Positions 30,929-41,589 of a DNA stretch of 64,000 nucleotides are shown here, piece by piece. The position numbers and the translations under genes are program-made. Below the pieces are notes generated by a model. That model did no database searches. It was not told the origin of the DNA and worked only from the letters and a program-made list of their open reading frames with translations. The DNA lies in the NCBI RefSeq assembly GCF_023282985.1, contig NZ_JAGQDC010000001.1, positions 310,001-374,000 of the forward strand, given 5' to 3'. The DNA is from Serratia silvae (GTDB taxonomy: Bacteria; Pseudomonadota; Gammaproteobacteria; Enterobacterales; Enterobacteriaceae). Numbering within the stretch: the stretch's first letter is position 1; every line of letters starts with the position of its first letter.

Positions 30929-32359
30929 GTGGACTATCTACCAATATTTGCCGACCTGAAACAACGCCCGGTGCTGGTGGTTGGCGGCGGCGAAGTGGCT
31001 GCACGTAAAGTCGACCTCCTGCTACGTGCCGGGGCCGAAGTACGGATCGTGGCGCAGGCGCTCTCAGCGGAGTTGGAGCACCAACATCTGCAAGGGCATG
31101 TTGATTGGCTAGCGCAGAACTTTGTGCCAGAGCAGCTAGACGACGTCTTTCTGGTGATCGCCGCTACCGATGACAGTGCGCTGAACGCCGAGGTGTACGC
31201 CGAAGCGGATAAGCGCCGTGTGCTGGCCAACGTGGTGGATGACCAACCGCGTTGCTCCTTTATCTTCCCGTCGATTATCGATCGCTCCCCGTTGGTGGTG
31301 GCCGTGTCATCTAGCGGTCAGGCACCGGTATTGGCGCGGATGCTGCGTGAGAAGCTAGAGGCGTTGCTGCCTGCCAGCCTGGGGCAGATGGCGGAACTGG
31401 CCGGAGGGTTGCGTGGCAAAGTGAAGCAGCGGCTGACTTCTATCGGGAGCAGACGCCGTTTCTGGGAGAAAACCTTCAACGGCCGTTTCGCGACTTTGGT
31501 GGCGAATGGTCAGGTGGAGCAGGCGCAGCAGCAATTGGAGCAGAATTTAACGGCTTTTGCGCAGGGTAACGAGGGAGCGCAAGGTGAGATCGCACTGGTC
31601 GGGGCAGGCCCGGGCGATGTCGGCTTGTTGACCTTACGCGGGCTGCAGGTGATGCAGCAGGCCGACGTGGTGCTTTACGATCACCTGGTGAGCGAAGAGA
31701 CGCTGGATTTGGTGCGTCGCGACGCCGAACGTATCTGCGTGGGCAAACGCGCCGGTGCGCACTCGGTGATCCAGGAAGAGACCAATCGGCTGTTGGTGGA
31801 ACTGGCGCAGCAGGGGAAGCGGGTAGTGCGGTTAAAAGGCGGCGATCCCTTTATCTTTGGCCGGGGTGGCGAAGAGTTACAGGTGGCCGCCGCTGCCGGG
31901 ATCCCTTTCCAGGTGGTGCCGGGCGTAACCGCTGCCGCAGGGGCTACAGCCTATGCCGGTATTCCGTTAACCCACCGCGATCACGCTCAAAGCGTGACTT
32001 TCATTACCGGCCATTGCCGTGACGATGAAGACGGTTTGGATTGGGCCGCTCTGGCGCGGGCGCGTCAGACGTTGGCGATCTACATGGGCACCATGAAGGC
32101 GGCGGATATCAGCCGCAACCTGATCGCCCATGGCCGTGATGCGGATACGCCAGTCGCCGTGATCAGCCGGGGCACGCGGGCCGATCAACAGGTGCAGACT
32201 GGCACCTTGCAACAGTTGGAACAATTAACTCGGCAGGCACCGTTACCGGCGCTGCTGGTGATCGGTGAAGTGGTGGAATTACACCATCAAATCGCCTGGT
32301 TTGGGCATCAATCGCAGACGGCAGTGGCAGTGCGCCCGGCCGTCGTGAATTTGGCTTAA
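30929..32359 (+). CDS. cysG: Siroheme synthase (uroporphyrinogen-III methyltransferase / precorrin-2 dehydrogenase / ferrochelatase)
   Basis: The three-activity enzyme makes siroheme, the cofactor of CysI. I choose the GTG at 30929 ([21 protein letters not shown]), which matches the family start; the open frame back to 30815 is leader. The product is 476 residues. The N-terminal Rossmann domain ([11 protein letters not shown]) does NAD+-dependent oxidation and ferrochelation, with the regulatory serine region [16 protein letters not shown] near residue 128. The C-terminal domain is the SAM-dependent methyltransferase ([33 protein letters not shown]). It heads the cysG-cysDNC set; the repeat in its leader may carry its promoter. 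Confidence 0.96.
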   Translation: MDYLPIFADLKQRPVLVVGGGEVAARKVDLLLRAGAEVRIVAQALSAELEHQHLQGHVDWLAQNFVPEQLDDVFLVIAATDDSALNAEVYAEADKRRVLANVVDDQPRCSFIFPSIIDRSPLVVAVSSSGQAPVLARMLREKLEALLPASLGQMAELAGGLRGKVKQRLTSIGSRRRFWEKTFNGRFATLVANGQVEQAQQQLEQNLTAFAQGNEGAQGEIALVGAGPGDVGLLTLRGLQVMQQADVVLYDHLVSEETLDLVRRDAERICVGKRAGAHSVIQEETNRLLVELAQQGKRVVRLKGGDPFIFGRGGEELQVAAAAGIPFQVVPGVTAAAGATAYAGIPLTHRDHAQSVTFITGHCRDDEDGLDWAALARARQTLAIYMGTMKAADISRNLIAHGRDADTPVAVISRGTRADQQVQTGTLQQLEQLTRQAPLPALLVIGEVVELHHQIAWFGHQSQTAVAVRPAVVNLA

Positions 32360-32369
32360 AGGATCTGTT

Positions 32370-33278
32370 ATGGACCAAAAACGACTCACTCATTTGCGGC
32401 AATTGGAGGCGGAGAGCATCCATATCATCCGTGAAGTGGCCGCTGAATTCGGCAATCCGGTGATGCTCTATTCCATCGGTAAAGACTCCTCGGTGATGCT
32501 GCATCTGGCCCGCAAGGCGTTCTACCCAGGCACGCTGCCGTTCCCGCTGCTGCATGTGGACACTGGCTGGAAATTCAATGAAATGTACCAATTCCGCGAT
32601 CGTACCGCCAAAGAGTACGGTTTCGAGCTGCTGATCCATAAAAACCCGGAAGGGGTGGCGATGGGGATTAACCCGTTTGTCCACGGCAGCGCCAAGCATA
32701 CCGATATCATGAAAACCGAAGGCCTCAAGCAGGCGCTGAACAAGTACGGCTTTGATGCTGCTTTTGGTGGCGCACGCCGTGACGAGGAGAAATCCCGCGC
32801 CAAAGAACGCATCTACTCTTTCCGCGATCGCTTCCACCGCTGGGATCCGAAAAACCAGCGCCCGGAGCTGTGGCACAACTATAACGGCCAGATTAACAAG
32901 GGCGAGAGCATCCGCGTCTTCCCGCTGTCGAACTGGACCGAGCTGGATATCTGGCAATATATCTTCCTGGAGAAGATCGACATCGTTCCGCTCTACCTGG
33001 CCAAACCACGCCCGGTGGTGGAACGCGACGGCATGTTGATGATGGTGGATGATGATCGTATCGATCTGCAACCGGGTGAAGTGATCAGCCAGCGTATGGT
33101 GCGGTTCCGTACCCTTGGCTGCTGGCCGTTGACCGGCGCGGTAGATTCTTCTGCGCAGACGCTGCCAGAGATCATCGAGGAAATGCTGGTCTCCACCACC
33201 AGCGAACGTCAGGGCCGCATGATCGACCGCGATCAGTCCGGTTCGATGGAGCTGAAAAAGCGCCAAGGGTATTTCTAA
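32370..33278 (+). CDS. cysD: Sulfate adenylyltransferase subunit 2
   Basis: CysD with CysN makes APS from sulfate and ATP. The 302-residue protein has the family length. The adenylation PP-loop motif is [13 protein letters not shown] near residue 35, and [18 protein letters not shown] is the conserved substrate-side block. It follows cysG by 10 bases, is preceded by AAAGGATC, and is followed by cysN after 12 bases, so cysGDNC probably form one CysB-controlled transcript. Confidence 0.97.
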   Translation: MDQKRLTHLRQLEAESIHIIREVAAEFGNPVMLYSIGKDSSVMLHLARKAFYPGTLPFPLLHVDTGWKFNEMYQFRDRTAKEYGFELLIHKNPEGVAMGINPFVHGSAKHTDIMKTEGLKQALNKYGFDAAFGGARRDEEKSRAKERIYSFRDRFHRWDPKNQRPELWHNYNGQINKGESIRVFPLSNWTELDIWQYIFLEKIDIVPLYLAKPRPVVERDGMLMMVDDDRIDLQPGEVISQRMVRFRTLGCWPLTGAVDSSAQTLPEIIEEMLVSTTSERQGRMIDRDQSGSMELKKRQGYF

Positions 33279-33290
33279 GGAGCCGCCGGA

Positions 33291-34721
33291 ATGAACAACG
33301 TTATTGCACAACAAATCGCCGAACAGGGCGGGGTAGAAGCCTATCTGCACGCGCAGCAGCACAAGAGCCTGCTACGCTTCCTGACCTGCGGCAGCGTAGA
33401 CGACGGCAAAAGCACCCTGATTGGCCGCTTGCTGCACGATACCCGCCAGATCTACGAAGATCAGCTCTCAACCTTGCATACCGACAGCAAACGCATCGGC
33501 ACCCAAGGGGAGAAGCTCGATCTGGCCTTACTGGTGGATGGTCTGCAAGCTGAACGCGAGCAAGGCATTACCATCGACGTGGCTTACCGCTATTTCTCGA
33601 CCGAAAAGCGCAAATTTATCATCGCCGATACACCGGGGCACGAGCAGTACACCCGTAATATGGCCACCGGAGCGTCGACCTGCGACTTGGCGATCCTGCT
33701 GATCGATGCGCGCAAGGGCGTGCTGGATCAGACCCGTCGCCACAGCTTTATCGCCACGCTGCTTGGCATTCGCCATTTGGTGGTGGCGGTGAACAAGATG
33801 GATCTGGTGGATTACAGCCAGGCGGTGTTTGAACAGTTCAAACAGGATTACCTGACCTTCGCCGAGCAGTTGCCCAACGATCTGGAGATTAAGTTTGTTC
33901 CACTGTCGGCGCTGGACGGGGACAATGTCGCCACCCAGAGCCTCCAGATGCCTTGGTACAGCGGCCCGACGCTGCTGGAAGTCTTGGAGAGCGTGGATGT
34001 CATCAGCGAGCGTGAACATCAGCCGCTGCGCTTCCCGGTGCAATACGTCAACCGCCCGAATCTCGATTTCCGGGGTTATGCCGGTACTTTGTCTGCCGGT
34101 GTGGTTCACGTGGGCCAGCGCATTAAGGTGCTGCCGTCTGGCGTTGAAACCACCGTGGCGCGTATCGTGACCTTCGATGGCGATCTGCAGGAGGCTGGGC
34201 CAGGTGAAGCGATCACGCTGGTGCTGAAAGACGAAGTAGACATCAGCCGGGGCGACCTGCTGGTAGATGCCAGCGAAACCCTACAGGCCACGCAAAGCGC
34301 CTTGGCGGACGTGGTATGGATGGCAGAACAGCCGCTGTTGCCGGGCCAAAGTTATGACATCAAGGTGGCCGGTAAGAAAACCCGTGCCCGCGTTGAGAGT
34401 ATTCGCCATCAGGTGGAGATCAACTCGCTGGCGCAGTATCAGGCCGACGTGTTGCCTCTGAACGGCATCGGGCTGGTGGAGCTGACCTTCGACGAACCGC
34501 TGGTGCTGGACAGCTATCAACAGAATCATGATACCGGCGGCCTGATCTTTATCGATCGTTTGACCAACGTCACGGTTGGCGCAGGGTTGATCCGCGAAGC
34601 CTTGCAGCAGGATAATCCGGCAGCGGCGGGCAATTTCAGCGCCTTTGAACTGGAGCTGAACGCCTTGGTACGCAAGCATTTCCCACACTGGGGTGCGCGT
34701 GACCTGCTGAAGGGGAATTAA
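33291..34721 (+). CDS. cysN: Sulfate adenylyltransferase subunit 1 (GTPase)
   Basis: CysN is an EF-Tu-like GTPase whose GTP hydrolysis drives APS synthesis by CysD. The 476-residue product shows the G1 loop GSVDDGKST (residues 34-42), the G2 region [16 protein letters not shown]3 DTPGHEQY, G4 NKMD and, after the G domain, two beta-barrel domains. There is no CysC fusion; cysC is a separate gene two bases downstream. Neighbours and length match E. coli. Confidence 0.97.
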   Translation: MNNVIAQQIAEQGGVEAYLHAQQHKSLLRFLTCGSVDDGKSTLIGRLLHDTRQIYEDQLSTLHTDSKRIGTQGEKLDLALLVDGLQAEREQGITIDVAYRYFSTEKRKFIIADTPGHEQYTRNMATGASTCDLAILLIDARKGVLDQTRRHSFIATLLGIRHLVVAVNKMDLVDYSQAVFEQFKQDYLTFAEQLPNDLEIKFVPLSALDGDNVATQSLQMPWYSGPTLLEVLESVDVISEREHQPLRFPVQYVNRPNLDFRGYAGTLSAGVVHVGQRIKVLPSGVETTVARIVTFDGDLQEAGPGEAITLVLKDEVDISRGDLLVDASETLQATQSALADVVWMAEQPLLPGQSYDIKVAGKKTRARVESIRHQVEINSLAQYQADVLPLNGIGLVELTFDEPLVLDSYQQNHDTGGLIFIDRLTNVTVGAGLIREALQQDNPAAAGNFSAFELELNALVRKHFPHWGARDLLKGN

Positions 34722-34722
34722 C

Positions 34723-35340
34723 GTGGCTGAGGCTGAGTTAGCGAAAGACGAAAATGTCGTGTGGCACCCGCATGCGGTAACGCGTGCGGAGCGCGAAGCC
34801 GCGAACGGCCATCAGGGCGTGGTGCTGTGGTTTACCGGTCTGTCTGGTTCGGGTAAATCGACCGTGGCCGGGGCACTGGAACAGGTGCTGCATCAACTGG
34901 GCGTCAGCACTTATCTGCTGGATGGTGATAATGTGCGCCACGGCCTGTGCCGCGATCTGGGGTTCTCTGACGACGATCGGCGTGAGAATATCCGCCGGGT
35001 GGGCGAAGTGGCCAAGCTGATGGTGGATGCCGGGTTAGTGGTGTTGACGGCGTTTATCTCACCGCATCGTGCCGAACGGCAGATGGTGCGGGAAATGTTG
35101 GCCGAGGGGCAGTTTATCGAAGTGTTTGTCGACACCCCGCTGGCGATTTGTGAGACTCGCGATCCGAAAGGATTGTATAAAAAGGCCCGCGCTGGCGAGT
35201 TGCGTAATTTCACCGGTATCGACTCGGTGTATGAAGCGCCGGAACGGCCGGATATCCGGCTTAATGGTGAACAATTGGTAACAAATTTGACCGCGCAATT
35301 GTTAGACCTGCTGCGTGGTGAGGCTATTATCAAACCCTGA
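34723..35340 (+). CDS. cysC: Adenylyl-sulfate kinase
   Basis: CysC phosphorylates APS to PAPS, the CysH substrate. The start is GTG, immediately after the cysN stop, with AAGGGG upstream; 205 residues. The P-loop is GLSGSGKST (39-47), and [20 protein letters not shown] forms the APS site. [14 protein letters not shown]-type lid residues ([21 protein letters not shown]) are intact. It is last in cysGDNC; a hairpin with a T run follows. Confidence 0.96.
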   Translation: MAEAELAKDENVVWHPHAVTRAEREAANGHQGVVLWFTGLSGSGKSTVAGALEQVLHQLGVSTYLLDGDNVRHGLCRDLGFSDDDRRENIRRVGEVAKLMVDAGLVVLTAFISPHRAERQMVREMLAEGQFIEVFVDTPLAICETRDPKGLYKKARAGELRNFTGIDSVYEAPERPDIRLNGEQLVTNLTAQLLDLLRGEAIIKP

Positions 35341-35345
35341 ATTCG

Positions 35346-35384
35346 AAAAAGGCGCATGGCGTGATCCAGCCACGCGCTTTTACT
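35346..35384 (+). terminator. Terminator after cysC
   Basis: AAAAAGGCGC...TGGC pairs with GCCA...GCGCTTTT (imperfect, two bulges), ending in TTTTACT. It is a likely intrinsic terminator of the cys operon, before ygbE. Confidence 0.6.
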
Positions 35385-35427
35385 CTAGTAAGTCGCCGCA
35401 GAGCGAGCCAATAGACCAGGGAACGCT

Positions 35428-35745
35428 ATGCAAAATGCCACGCCACTAGTGATTGATAGCCAACTCGAGCCAGAGGAACCCTCATACTCCTTTTTGGGCG
35501 GCACCAGCGGCTTTGTCTTCTATTGGTTGGCGTTTACCGTGCCTTTTATGGTTTACGGCCCTAACACCTTGTTTTTCCTGCTCTATACCTGGCCGTTTTT
35601 TCTTGCTTTGATGCCAGTCTCTGTGCTGCTGGGGATCGTCTTCAGCGTAGTGCTGCGTGGGCGTTTGTTCCTCATGCTGCTGCTGACCGGTATCACCGTC
35701 ATCTGCCTGTTTTGGCTAGTGTTCAGCTTTCTCAGTGGTTGGTAA
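35428..35745 (+). CDS. ygbE: DUF3561 membrane protein, YgbE-like
   Basis: A 105-residue inner-membrane protein of unknown function with three hydrophobic segments (about residues 27-50, 50-75 and 82-103). It starts with a short acidic N-terminus. The E. coli homologue ygbE sits at the same place between cysC and ftsB, which guides the name. It is separated from cysC by a terminator and faces the minus-strand transporter genes across a perfect hairpin. Confidence 0.8.
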   Translation: MQNATPLVIDSQLEPEEPSYSFLGGTSGFVFYWLAFTVPFMVYGPNTLFFLLYTWPFFLALMPVSVLLGIVFSVVLRGRLFLMLLLTGITVICLFWLVFSFLSGW

Positions 35746-35751
35746 TGACAA

Positions 35752-35772
35752 GGGCGCGATAAAATCGCGCCC
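35752..35772. terminator. Bidirectional hairpin between ygbE and the ABC transporter genes
   Basis: GGGCGCGAT (35752-35760) and ATCGCGCCC (35764-35772) pair perfectly around AAA, between the two convergent stops. T runs are lacking on the plus strand. It is probably a shared transcription end. Confidence 0.7.
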
Positions 35773-35798
35773 AAGAGATGTCAAAGCCGTGCTGAAGG

Positions 35799-36521
35799 TT
35801 ACAAAACTTTGCTTAAAAATGCCTGAGTGCGCGGATTGGTCGGGTTGCCGAAGATGTGCTCAGGCGTGCCCTCTTCCTGAATAATCCCCTGATCGATAAA
35901 CAGCACCCGGTCGGCCACTTCGCGGGCGAAGCCCATTTCATGGGTCACCACCACCATCGTCATGCCTTCAAGGGCTAGCGCCTTCATTACCGCCAGCACT
36001 TCTCCGACCAATTCCGGATCCAGCGCCGAGGTAGGCTCATCAAACAGCATGATTTGCGGTTCCATCGCCAATGCGCGGGCAATGGCCACACGCTGTTGCT
36101 GCCCGCCGGACAGGCTACTGGGATAGGCATCGACCTTGTCCAGAAGTCCCACTTTATTCAGTAGCACCTCGGCGCGCTTAATGGCCTCGCTGCGGGACAG
36201 TTTTTTCACCCCCATCGGCGCCATGATGATGTTTTCTAACACCGTCATATGCGGGAACAGGTTAAAGCGTTGGAATACCATGCCCACGCTTTCACGCATC
36301 TTGTTCAGATCGGTCTTCTGGTCGTGAATGGCAAAGCCGTTGACGTCGATCTCACCGCCCGAAAGCGTTTCCAGCGCGTTGATACAACGCAGAAAGGTAC
36401 TTTTACCGGAGCCGGAGGGGCCGATAATGCACACCACTTCTTTTGGCGCGATCTGGCAGGAGATCCCGCGCAGCACGTGGGCTTCGCCAAATTGTTTTTG
36501 CAGGTTATGTACGCGAATCAC
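35799..36521 (-). CDS. Polar amino-acid ABC transporter, ATP-binding protein (GlnQ-like)
   Basis: A 240-residue ATPase, the GlnQ length, counting from the GTG at 36521 ([17 protein letters not shown]); an open frame extending upstream to 36674 overlaps the permease gene and is not family-like. Walker A is [14 protein letters not shown], the signature [18 protein letters not shown], Walker [15 protein letters not shown] and the switch [14 protein letters not shown]. It overlaps the 3' end of the permease gene by 17 bases, so it is coupled to it. Substrate is set by the binding protein. Confidence 0.95.
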   Translation of the reverse strand: MIRVHNLQKQFGEAHVLRGISCQIAPKEVVCIIGPSGSGKSTFLRCINALETLSGGEIDVNGFAIHDQKTDLNKMRESVGMVFQRFNLFPHMTVLENIIMAPMGVKKLSRSEAIKRAEVLLNKVGLLDKVDAYPSSLSGGQQQRVAIARALAMEPQIMLFDEPTSALDPELVGEVLAVMKALALEGMTMVVVTHEMGFAREVADRVLFIDQGIIQEEGTPEHIFGNPTNPRTQAFLSKVL

Positions 36522-37272
36522 TTTTACCGAACCTTTTTTCCATGTGTTGCACCAACAGCGAGAGCAGGAAGGTGATGACCCAATAGACCAGTGAAATGGC
36601 CAGGTAGGGCTCCCAGTAGGTGGCATACGCGCCGGAAACGGTACGCGCAGCATAGGCCAGATCCGCCAGACCAATCGCGGAGGCCAGGGACGAATCTTTA
36701 ACGATGGCGATGGCGTTGTTGCCGAGCGGTGGCAGCATGCGGCGGAAGGCCTGCGGCAGGATCACCTTACGCATGGTTTTGCCGTAGCCCATCCCCAAGG
36801 AGCGTGAAGCTTCCATCTGGCCGCGATCGATCGACTGGATCCCGGCACGGAAGATCTCCGAGACATAGGCACCGGCGTTCAACGTGATGGCGACTACGCA
36901 AGACAGGAAGGCACCGTAATCGGAACGCAATGCGCGTGCGAAGTCGACGCTCATCAAACCGTTGCTGACCAACAGGCCGTCACGCGGGTTGATAAACAGC
37001 GGTACCAGCGCGAAGTGGACCACCATGATTTGCACAAACAGCGGCGTGCCCCGGAAGGCGCTGATGTAGATGCGTACCGGCCATTGCACGCAATAGTGCA
37101 GGATCGGTTTCCAGATGCCGTGCGGTGCCTGCGCCAGACGGCCTAAACCGAGGATCAGCCCCCAGGTGGTGCCCAGGATCACACAGATGATGGTACATTT
37201 GATGGTCATCCAGGCACCCTCCATAAACAGCGGAGCGTATTCCTCAATGATCTCCCAACGGAATGCTGACAA
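36505..37272 (-). CDS. Polar amino-acid ABC transporter, permease (GlnP-like)
   Basis: A 255-residue inner-membrane subunit with about five TM segments and the EAA-type motif [29 protein letters not shown]. HisMQ/GlnP permeases are usually about 220-250; here an additional loop ([31 protein letters not shown]) lies before the EAA region. A single permease gene implies a homodimeric channel. It is the middle gene of a three-gene operon. Confidence 0.93.
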   Translation of the reverse strand: MSAFRWEIIEEYAPLFMEGAWMTIKCTIICVILGTTWGLILGLGRLAQAPHGIWKPILHYCVQWPVRIYISAFRGTPLFVQIMVVHFALVPLFINPRDGLLVSNGLMSVDFARALRSDYGAFLSCVVAITLNAGAYVSEIFRAGIQSIDRGQMEASRSLGMGYGKTMRKVILPQAFRRMLPPLGNNAIAIVKDSSLASAIGLADLAYAARTVSGAYATYWEPYLAISLVYWVITFLLSLLVQHMEKRFGKSDSRT

Positions 37273-37319
37273 AATAGAATCCTTACGGTGGTAGTGCGAA
37301 CTTGCAGGTCATTGATACG

Positions 37320-37345
37320 TAGGGGCACAGTCAATTGCGCCCCTA
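37320..37345 (-). terminator. Hairpin between the binding-protein and permease genes
   Basis: TAGGGGC (37320-37326) pairs perfectly with GCCCCTA (37339-37345), 12 bases beyond the binding-protein stop on the minus strand. Such partial terminators keep binding protein in excess over permease. Confidence 0.55.
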
Positions 37346-37357
37346 TTTACAGCCGGT

Positions 37358-38128
37358 TTATTCTGCTGGCAGCGTAGGGACGTTGCTGTCGAACCAGGTC
37401 TGGTAGATTTTGGCGTAGGTGCCATCGGCGATGATTTTCTTCAGGCCGCTGTTGATCTTGTTACGCAGCTCATCGTTGCCCTTGGCCACCGCAATGCCGA
37501 AATACTGGCGCTCAAACTTGGCGTCTGACACCAGCTTGAACTCTTTCTCCGGGTGGGTCTTGATATAGAATTTGGCCACGCCAACGTCACCCACGGCCGC
37601 GCCAATGCCATCTTCATACAGCTCTTGCAGCAGTAGCGGGGTGTTATCAAAGCGTTTGATGGCGGTGCTGTTTTTACCCAATACGTCGGAAACCACGATG
37701 TCGCCGGTGCTGGAGTTAACCACGCCCACCTTCAGGGTTTTCAGCGCGTCGATGGAGTCGACTTTAGACTCTTTCGGCACCACGATGGCCTGCTCTGCCG
37801 GGAAGTATGGCGTAGAGAAGTCGACCATCTGCTTGCGCTTGTCGGTAATGGTGATGCCGGAAATGATGATGTCGCGGTCGCCAGAGTTCAGGGTGGCAAA
37901 GATGCCTTCCCACGGCGTATTCACCAGCTTCACCTGAAAACCTTCCGCTTTGGCGACGGCTTTGATCACATCGATATCGAAGCCTTCCAACTCTTTTTTG
38001 CTGTTTTCGTATTCGAACGGGCGATAGGTACCGCCGGAGCCGACTATGTACGTCGGTTCTGCGGCAAAGGAAGCCGCGGAAAAAGTGGCCGCCAGGCAGG
38101 CACTTATCAGTACTAAACGTTTTAACAT
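37358..38128 (-). CDS. Polar amino-acid ABC transporter, periplasmic binding protein
   Basis: The first gene of the operon; 256 residues from the ATG at 38128, after a GGGGAT site. The signal peptide is MLKRLVLISACLAATFSAASFA. The mature part is a family 3 solute-binding fold: YIVGSGGTYRPFEYENSKKELEGFDIDV and then WEGIFATLNSGDRDIIISGITITDKRK with the DFSTPYF amino-acid clamp. I cannot tell glutamine, basic amino acids or cystine apart by sequence; proximity to cysteine genes is only suggestive. It is transcribed away from ftsB. Confidence 0.9.
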   Translation of the reverse strand: MLKRLVLISACLAATFSAASFAAEPTYIVGSGGTYRPFEYENSKKELEGFDIDVIKAVAKAEGFQVKLVNTPWEGIFATLNSGDRDIIISGITITDKRKQMVDFSTPYFPAEQAIVVPKESKVDSIDALKTLKVGVVNSSTGDIVVSDVLGKNSTAIKRFDNTPLLLQELYEDGIGAAVGDVGVAKFYIKTHPEKEFKLVSDAKFERQYFGIAVAKGNDELRNKINSGLKKIIADGTYAKIYQTWFDSNVPTLPAE

Positions 38129-38179
38129 TAGGTATCCCCGAATAAGTTGAGTCGTTGAGTAAAGGTTATAACCTTCGCC

Positions 38180-38282
38180 TTTCAAGCTGCAGCGTTGTTA
38201 CCTGCGCTTGCCCACCCCAGTCACTTACCCAAAAGTAAGCTCCTGGGGATGAGCAAGCTTGTCGCCTAGCTGCAACTTGAAA
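38180..38282. repeat. 103-base palindromic repeat (long form)
   Basis: Outer arms TTTCAAGCTGCAGC (38180-38193) and GCTGCAACTTGAAA (38269-38282). Inside, CTTGCCCACCCCAG pairs with CTGGGGATGAGCAAG and CTTAC with GTAAG, so the whole element folds as one long hairpin. There is no protein. Elements of this shape are dispersed in Serratia and Yersinia; a deleted copy is at 861-902. It lies in the leader of the binding-protein gene. Confidence 0.85.
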
Positions 38283-38665
38283 TTCATTGGTTATATATTG
38301 GGTTTATTTATGCACTTTAGGTGCATAAAAATAAACTTACATGAATAAAAACACAACCACTACCTGATGATGAAAATGCTAATAGTGTTAAATATGAATA
38401 ATTATTTAAAAGCTGGCGTAAATGTCGGTAAAAACACCGTCGGCCCAGTTATTCTTACTGCATACTGACGTTACTATGTGGATGGCGATGTGTGCACATT
38501 GTCATGCTGCACCCGTCTGGATTTAATGCCGCTTTCAGGCGACAATCAGGCGCTAAACTCAGGTAATTCTTATTACGTTTGCTGGCCGCAGGTGAAAAGC
38601 CGCTGCTGATGTGGAGTCAAACGGCAAGTTGTGGGATGATTAAGCGCTTTTTTTAGGGGGCGGAG
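38283..38665. other. Spacer before ftsB, with a perfect dyad
   Basis: About 380 bases without a gene. TTTATGCAC (38307-38315) and GTGCATAAA (38321-38329) form a perfect 9-base dyad with a 5-base loop, between the repeat and the transporter/ftsB divergence; it could be an operator for either side. Further on I see no promoter for ftsB that I can defend. Confidence 0.45.
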
Positions 38666-38986
38666 ATGGGAAAACTGACGCTGCTTTTGTTGGCGCTGCT
38701 TGGCTGGCTACAGTATTCGCTGTGGCTGGGGAAGAATGGTATTCACGATTATGTACGGGTCAATGATGACGTTGTGGTTCAGCAGAGCAGCAATGCAAAA
38801 TTGAAAGCGCGTAACGATCAGCTGTTTGCCGAGATCGATGACCTGAACGGCGGTCAGGAAGCGATAGAAGAACGCGCGCGCAATGAACTGGGCATGATCA
38901 AGCCCGGCGAGACTTTCTATCGTCTGGTTCCTAAACCTTCCGGACGCAACGCGGCGTCTGCCACACAGAACAACCCACCGAAGTAA
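38666..38986 (+). CDS. ftsB: Cell division protein FtsB
   Basis: FtsB links FtsL and FtsQ in the divisome and helps activate FtsWI septal synthesis. The 106-residue bitopic protein has an N-terminal TM helix (residues 3-20, [17 protein letters not shown]) and then a periplasmic coiled coil ([29 protein letters not shown]), ending with [19 protein letters not shown], the family's conserved tail. GGGGGCGGAG precedes the ATG. It starts the ftsB-ispD-ispF-truD group. Confidence 0.96.
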   Translation: MGKLTLLLLALLGWLQYSLWLGKNGIHDYVRVNDDVVVQQSSNAKLKARNDQLFAEIDDLNGGQEAIEERARNELGMIKPGETFYRLVPKPSGRNAASATQNNPPK

Positions 38987-38989
38987 CGC

Positions 38990-39697
38990 ATGAATCCATC
39001 CGTAGGCTCCTCTCCTCAGGTGATCGCCGTCCTGCCCGCTGCCGGTATTGGCAGCCGCATGCAGGCCGATTGCCCGAAGCAATATTTAACTATCGGCCAT
39101 CAAACTATTCTTGAGCACGCGATCCACGCTTTGCTGCGCCATCCGCGTATTACTCAGGTGATCGTTGCTATCAGCCCCGAAGACCAACAGTTTAAAATGT
39201 TACCCATTGCCAGCGATCCGCGGGTGGTGGTCACCGAGGGGGGTCAACAGCGTGCCGATTCGGTCATGGCCGGGCTGCAACTGGCAGGCAACGCGCAATG
39301 GGTCTTGGTGCACGATGCCGCCCGCCCTTGCCTGCATCCCGACGATCTGGAGCGGTTGCTGGCGATCACGGTACACAGTAAGGTCGGCGGCATTCTTGCC
39401 GCGCCAGTGCGTGATACCATGAAGCGTGCGCAGGTGGGCCAGAACGTTATTTCACACACCGTCGAACGCCAGGATCTGTGGCATGCCCTGACGCCACAGT
39501 TGTTCCCGCTGGAACTGCTTAAACTCTGCCTGCAACGCGCCCTGGATGAAGGGGCTACGGTGACCGATGAAGCCTCGGCGCTGGAGCATTGCGGTTATCA
39601 TCCTCTGCTGGTTGCGGGGCGTGCGGACAATATTAAAGTGACGCGGCCAGAGGATTTGGCGCTGGCCGCGTTCTATTTGACTCAATTGAACAACTAA
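38990..39697 (+). CDS. ispD: 2-C-methyl-D-erythritol 4-phosphate cytidylyltransferase
   Basis: IspD couples CTP to MEP in the non-mevalonate isoprenoid pathway. The 235-residue protein has the nucleotide-binding start [20 protein letters not shown] (with the CTP-binding Gly-rich loop and Lys) and the signature [12 protein letters not shown]. It starts 3 bases after the ftsB stop and is 11 bases before ispF, so all are co-transcribed. Confidence 0.97.
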   Translation: MNPSVGSSPQVIAVLPAAGIGSRMQADCPKQYLTIGHQTILEHAIHALLRHPRITQVIVAISPEDQQFKMLPIASDPRVVVTEGGQQRADSVMAGLQLAGNAQWVLVHDAARPCLHPDDLERLLAITVHSKVGGILAAPVRDTMKRAQVGQNVISHTVERQDLWHALTPQLFPLELLKLCLQRALDEGATVTDEASALEHCGYHPLLVAGRADNIKVTRPEDLALAAFYLTQLNN

Positions 39698-39708
39698 AGG
39701 AGCGCATC

Positions 39709-40182
39709 ATGCGTATCGGTCACGGTTTTGATGTCCATAAATTTGGCGGCGAAGGGCCGTTGGTGATCGGCGGTGTTCGCATTCCTTATGAAAAAGGACT
39801 GCTGGCTCACTCCGACGGTGACGTGGCGCTGCATGCGGCCACCGATGCCCTGCTGGGGGCGGCAGCGTTGGGGGATATCGGCAAGCTGTTTCCAGATACC
39901 GATCCTGCCTTCAAAGGGGCCGATAGCCGCGAGCTGCTGCGCGAAGCTTGGAAACGCATTCGTGCCAAGGGCTATCGTCTGGGGAATCTGGATGTCACCA
40001 TCATTGCCCAGGCACCGAAGATGGCACCGCACATTCCTCAGATGCGCATCTTCCTGGCGGAAGATCTGCAATGCCATATGGATGACGTTAACGTCAAAGC
40101 GACCACTACCGAACAGCTCGGTTTTACCGGCCGTGGCGAAGGTATTGCCTGCGAAGCGGTTGCCCTGTTGATCAAGGAATAA
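39709..40182 (+). CDS. ispF: 2-C-methyl-D-erythritol 2,4-cyclodiphosphate synthase
   Basis: IspF cyclises CDP-ME 2-phosphate to MEcPP, with loss of CMP. The 157-residue protein has its zinc ligands Asp8 and His10 in [11 protein letters not shown] and the third near residue 42 ([17 protein letters not shown]). The C-terminal [16 protein letters not shown] completes the trimer site. It is preceded by AAAGGAG. Confidence 0.97.
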   Translation: MRIGHGFDVHKFGGEGPLVIGGVRIPYEKGLLAHSDGDVALHAATDALLGAAALGDIGKLFPDTDPAFKGADSRELLREAWKRIRAKGYRLGNLDVTIIAQAPKMAPHIPQMRIFLAEDLQCHMDDVNVKATTTEQLGFTGRGEGIACEAVALLIKE

Positions 40183-40185
40183 CGC

Positions 40186-41232
40186 ATGGACATGGCTAAT
40201 CTGACTTGGTTACACGGCAAGCCAGGGGCTACCGGCGTGCTGAAAGCCAACCCGGAAGACTTTGTGGTGGTTGAGGATCTGGGCTTTACCCCTGACGGTG
40301 AAGGTGAACACCTGCTGGTGAACATCCGTAAGAACGGCTGCAACACCCAGTTTGTGGCGGACTATCTGGCGAAGTTTGCCGGGATCCATGCCCGTTCGGT
40401 CAGCTATGCCGGGTTGAAAGATCGCCATGCGGTCACCGAGCAGTGGTTCTGCCTGCATCTGCCGGGGAAAGAATCCCCCGATCTTAGCCAGTTTGCGCTG
40501 GAAGGCTGCGAAGTGTTGCAGGCCGCTCGTCACTTACGCAAGTTGCGCATCGGCACGTTGAAAGGTAACGAATTCACCCTGGTGCTGCGCCAGATCAGCG
40601 ATCACCAAGAGGTTGAGCAGCGTTTACAGGCCATCGCGGCGGGCGGCGTGCCGAACTATTTTGGCAGCCAGCGCTTTGGCCGTGGCGGCAATAACCTGAC
40701 GATGGCACGTCGCTGGGCCAGCGATGAGATCCGAGTGAAGGAACGTAGCAAACGCAGCTTCTACCTGTCTGCCAGCCGTAGCGCGTTGTTCAACCTCATT
40801 ACCAGTCAGCGCTTGGCTAACCAACAGCATCAAACGGTGCTGGAAGGGGATGCATTGCAGCTTGCCGGGCGTGGTAGCTGGTTCGTGGCCAAAGCGGAGG
40901 AGTTAGCCACCCTGCAACAACGGTTGGATGCAGGTGAACTGATGATCACCGCTCCGTTGCCGGGGGATGGTGAACCCGGTACTGCTGGGGAAGCGTTGGC
41001 TTTTGAACAAGCTTGTCTGGTGTCGCAGCCAGAGCTGATGGCGTTGTTAAAGCGTGAGCGCGTAGAACCTGCGCGAAGGGCTTTGCTGTTACAGCCGCAG
41101 CAACTACAGTGGAATTGGTGGGATGATGTCACCGTTGAACTCCGTTTCTGGTTACCAGCAGGTAGTTTCGCTACCAGCGTGGTGCGCGAAATAATGCAAT
41201 TGAATAGCGGTGACGCAGAAATATCTGAATAA
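40186..41232 (+). CDS. truD: tRNA pseudouridine(13) synthase
   Basis: TruD makes pseudouridine 13 in tRNA-Glu. The 348-residue protein has the catalytic aspartate at residue 79 in [13 protein letters not shown], followed by the TruD insertion domain and the RNA-binding [14 protein letters not shown] block; [16 protein letters not shown] closes the domain. It lies 3 bases after ispF. In E. coli surE follows directly; here surE is 6 kb away, behind fimbrial operon 2. Confidence 0.97.
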   Translation: MDMANLTWLHGKPGATGVLKANPEDFVVVEDLGFTPDGEGEHLLVNIRKNGCNTQFVADYLAKFAGIHARSVSYAGLKDRHAVTEQWFCLHLPGKESPDLSQFALEGCEVLQAARHLRKLRIGTLKGNEFTLVLRQISDHQEVEQRLQAIAAGGVPNYFGSQRFGRGGNNLTMARRWASDEIRVKERSKRSFYLSASRSALFNLITSQRLANQQHQTVLEGDALQLAGRGSWFVAKAEELATLQQRLDAGELMITAPLPGDGEPGTAGEALAFEQACLVSQPELMALLKRERVEPARRALLLQPQQLQWNWWDDVTVELRFWLPAGSFATSVVREIMQLNSGDAEISE

Positions 41233-41243
41233 CTAACTGCATA

Positions 41244-41271
41244 CGTAGGGGGTTGCATGTGCTCCCCTACG
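41244..41271 (+). terminator. Hairpin after truD
   Basis: CGTAGGGG (41244-41251) and CCCCTACG (41264-41271), 12-base loop, 11 bases past the truD stop. There is no T run. It may end the ftsB-truD transcript. Confidence 0.5.
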
Positions 41272-41589
41272 CTCCCACATATTTGACCCTACTAAAATTC
41301 AGCCTATTCCCGCTTTGTCATCAGAGTATTTGCAACGTGATGCTCTTTTCTTTCCAATTCTGGATGTAATCTAAATTTAGATTATTAGTTTAATTATAAT
41401 AAAAAATTATCTACTTTATTATCAATGTGTTAGTTATAAGTTTTTTGGTGCTGATAATGTTATAATTATTAAGTTGAACTATCGCGCCGCGGTATTTATA
41501 GTTATCGTAATTTGGTTTTCGCACAGATGAGTAAAGAAATTATCTAATTGCTGTCTGTTGGTGTGACTGTAATTTACGACAGGTTAATT
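41272..41589. other. AT-rich leader of fimbrial operon 2
   Basis: About 320 bases without a gene. From 41370 it is strongly AT-rich with several TATAAT-like words (e.g. near 41460), but no pair I can defend as a promoter. The composition suggests H-NS silencing, typical of imported fimbrial operons; inferred. Confidence 0.4.

Noticed and set aside
32163-33362. 399-codon minus-strand open frame opposite cysD
   Set aside because: It spans parts of cysG, cysD and cysN antisense, with no start signal or domain.
38307-38329. NtrC binding site for the amino-acid transporter
   Set aside because: The spacing between GCAC and GTGC is 5, not the usual 7, and no sigma-54 -24/-12 element was found.
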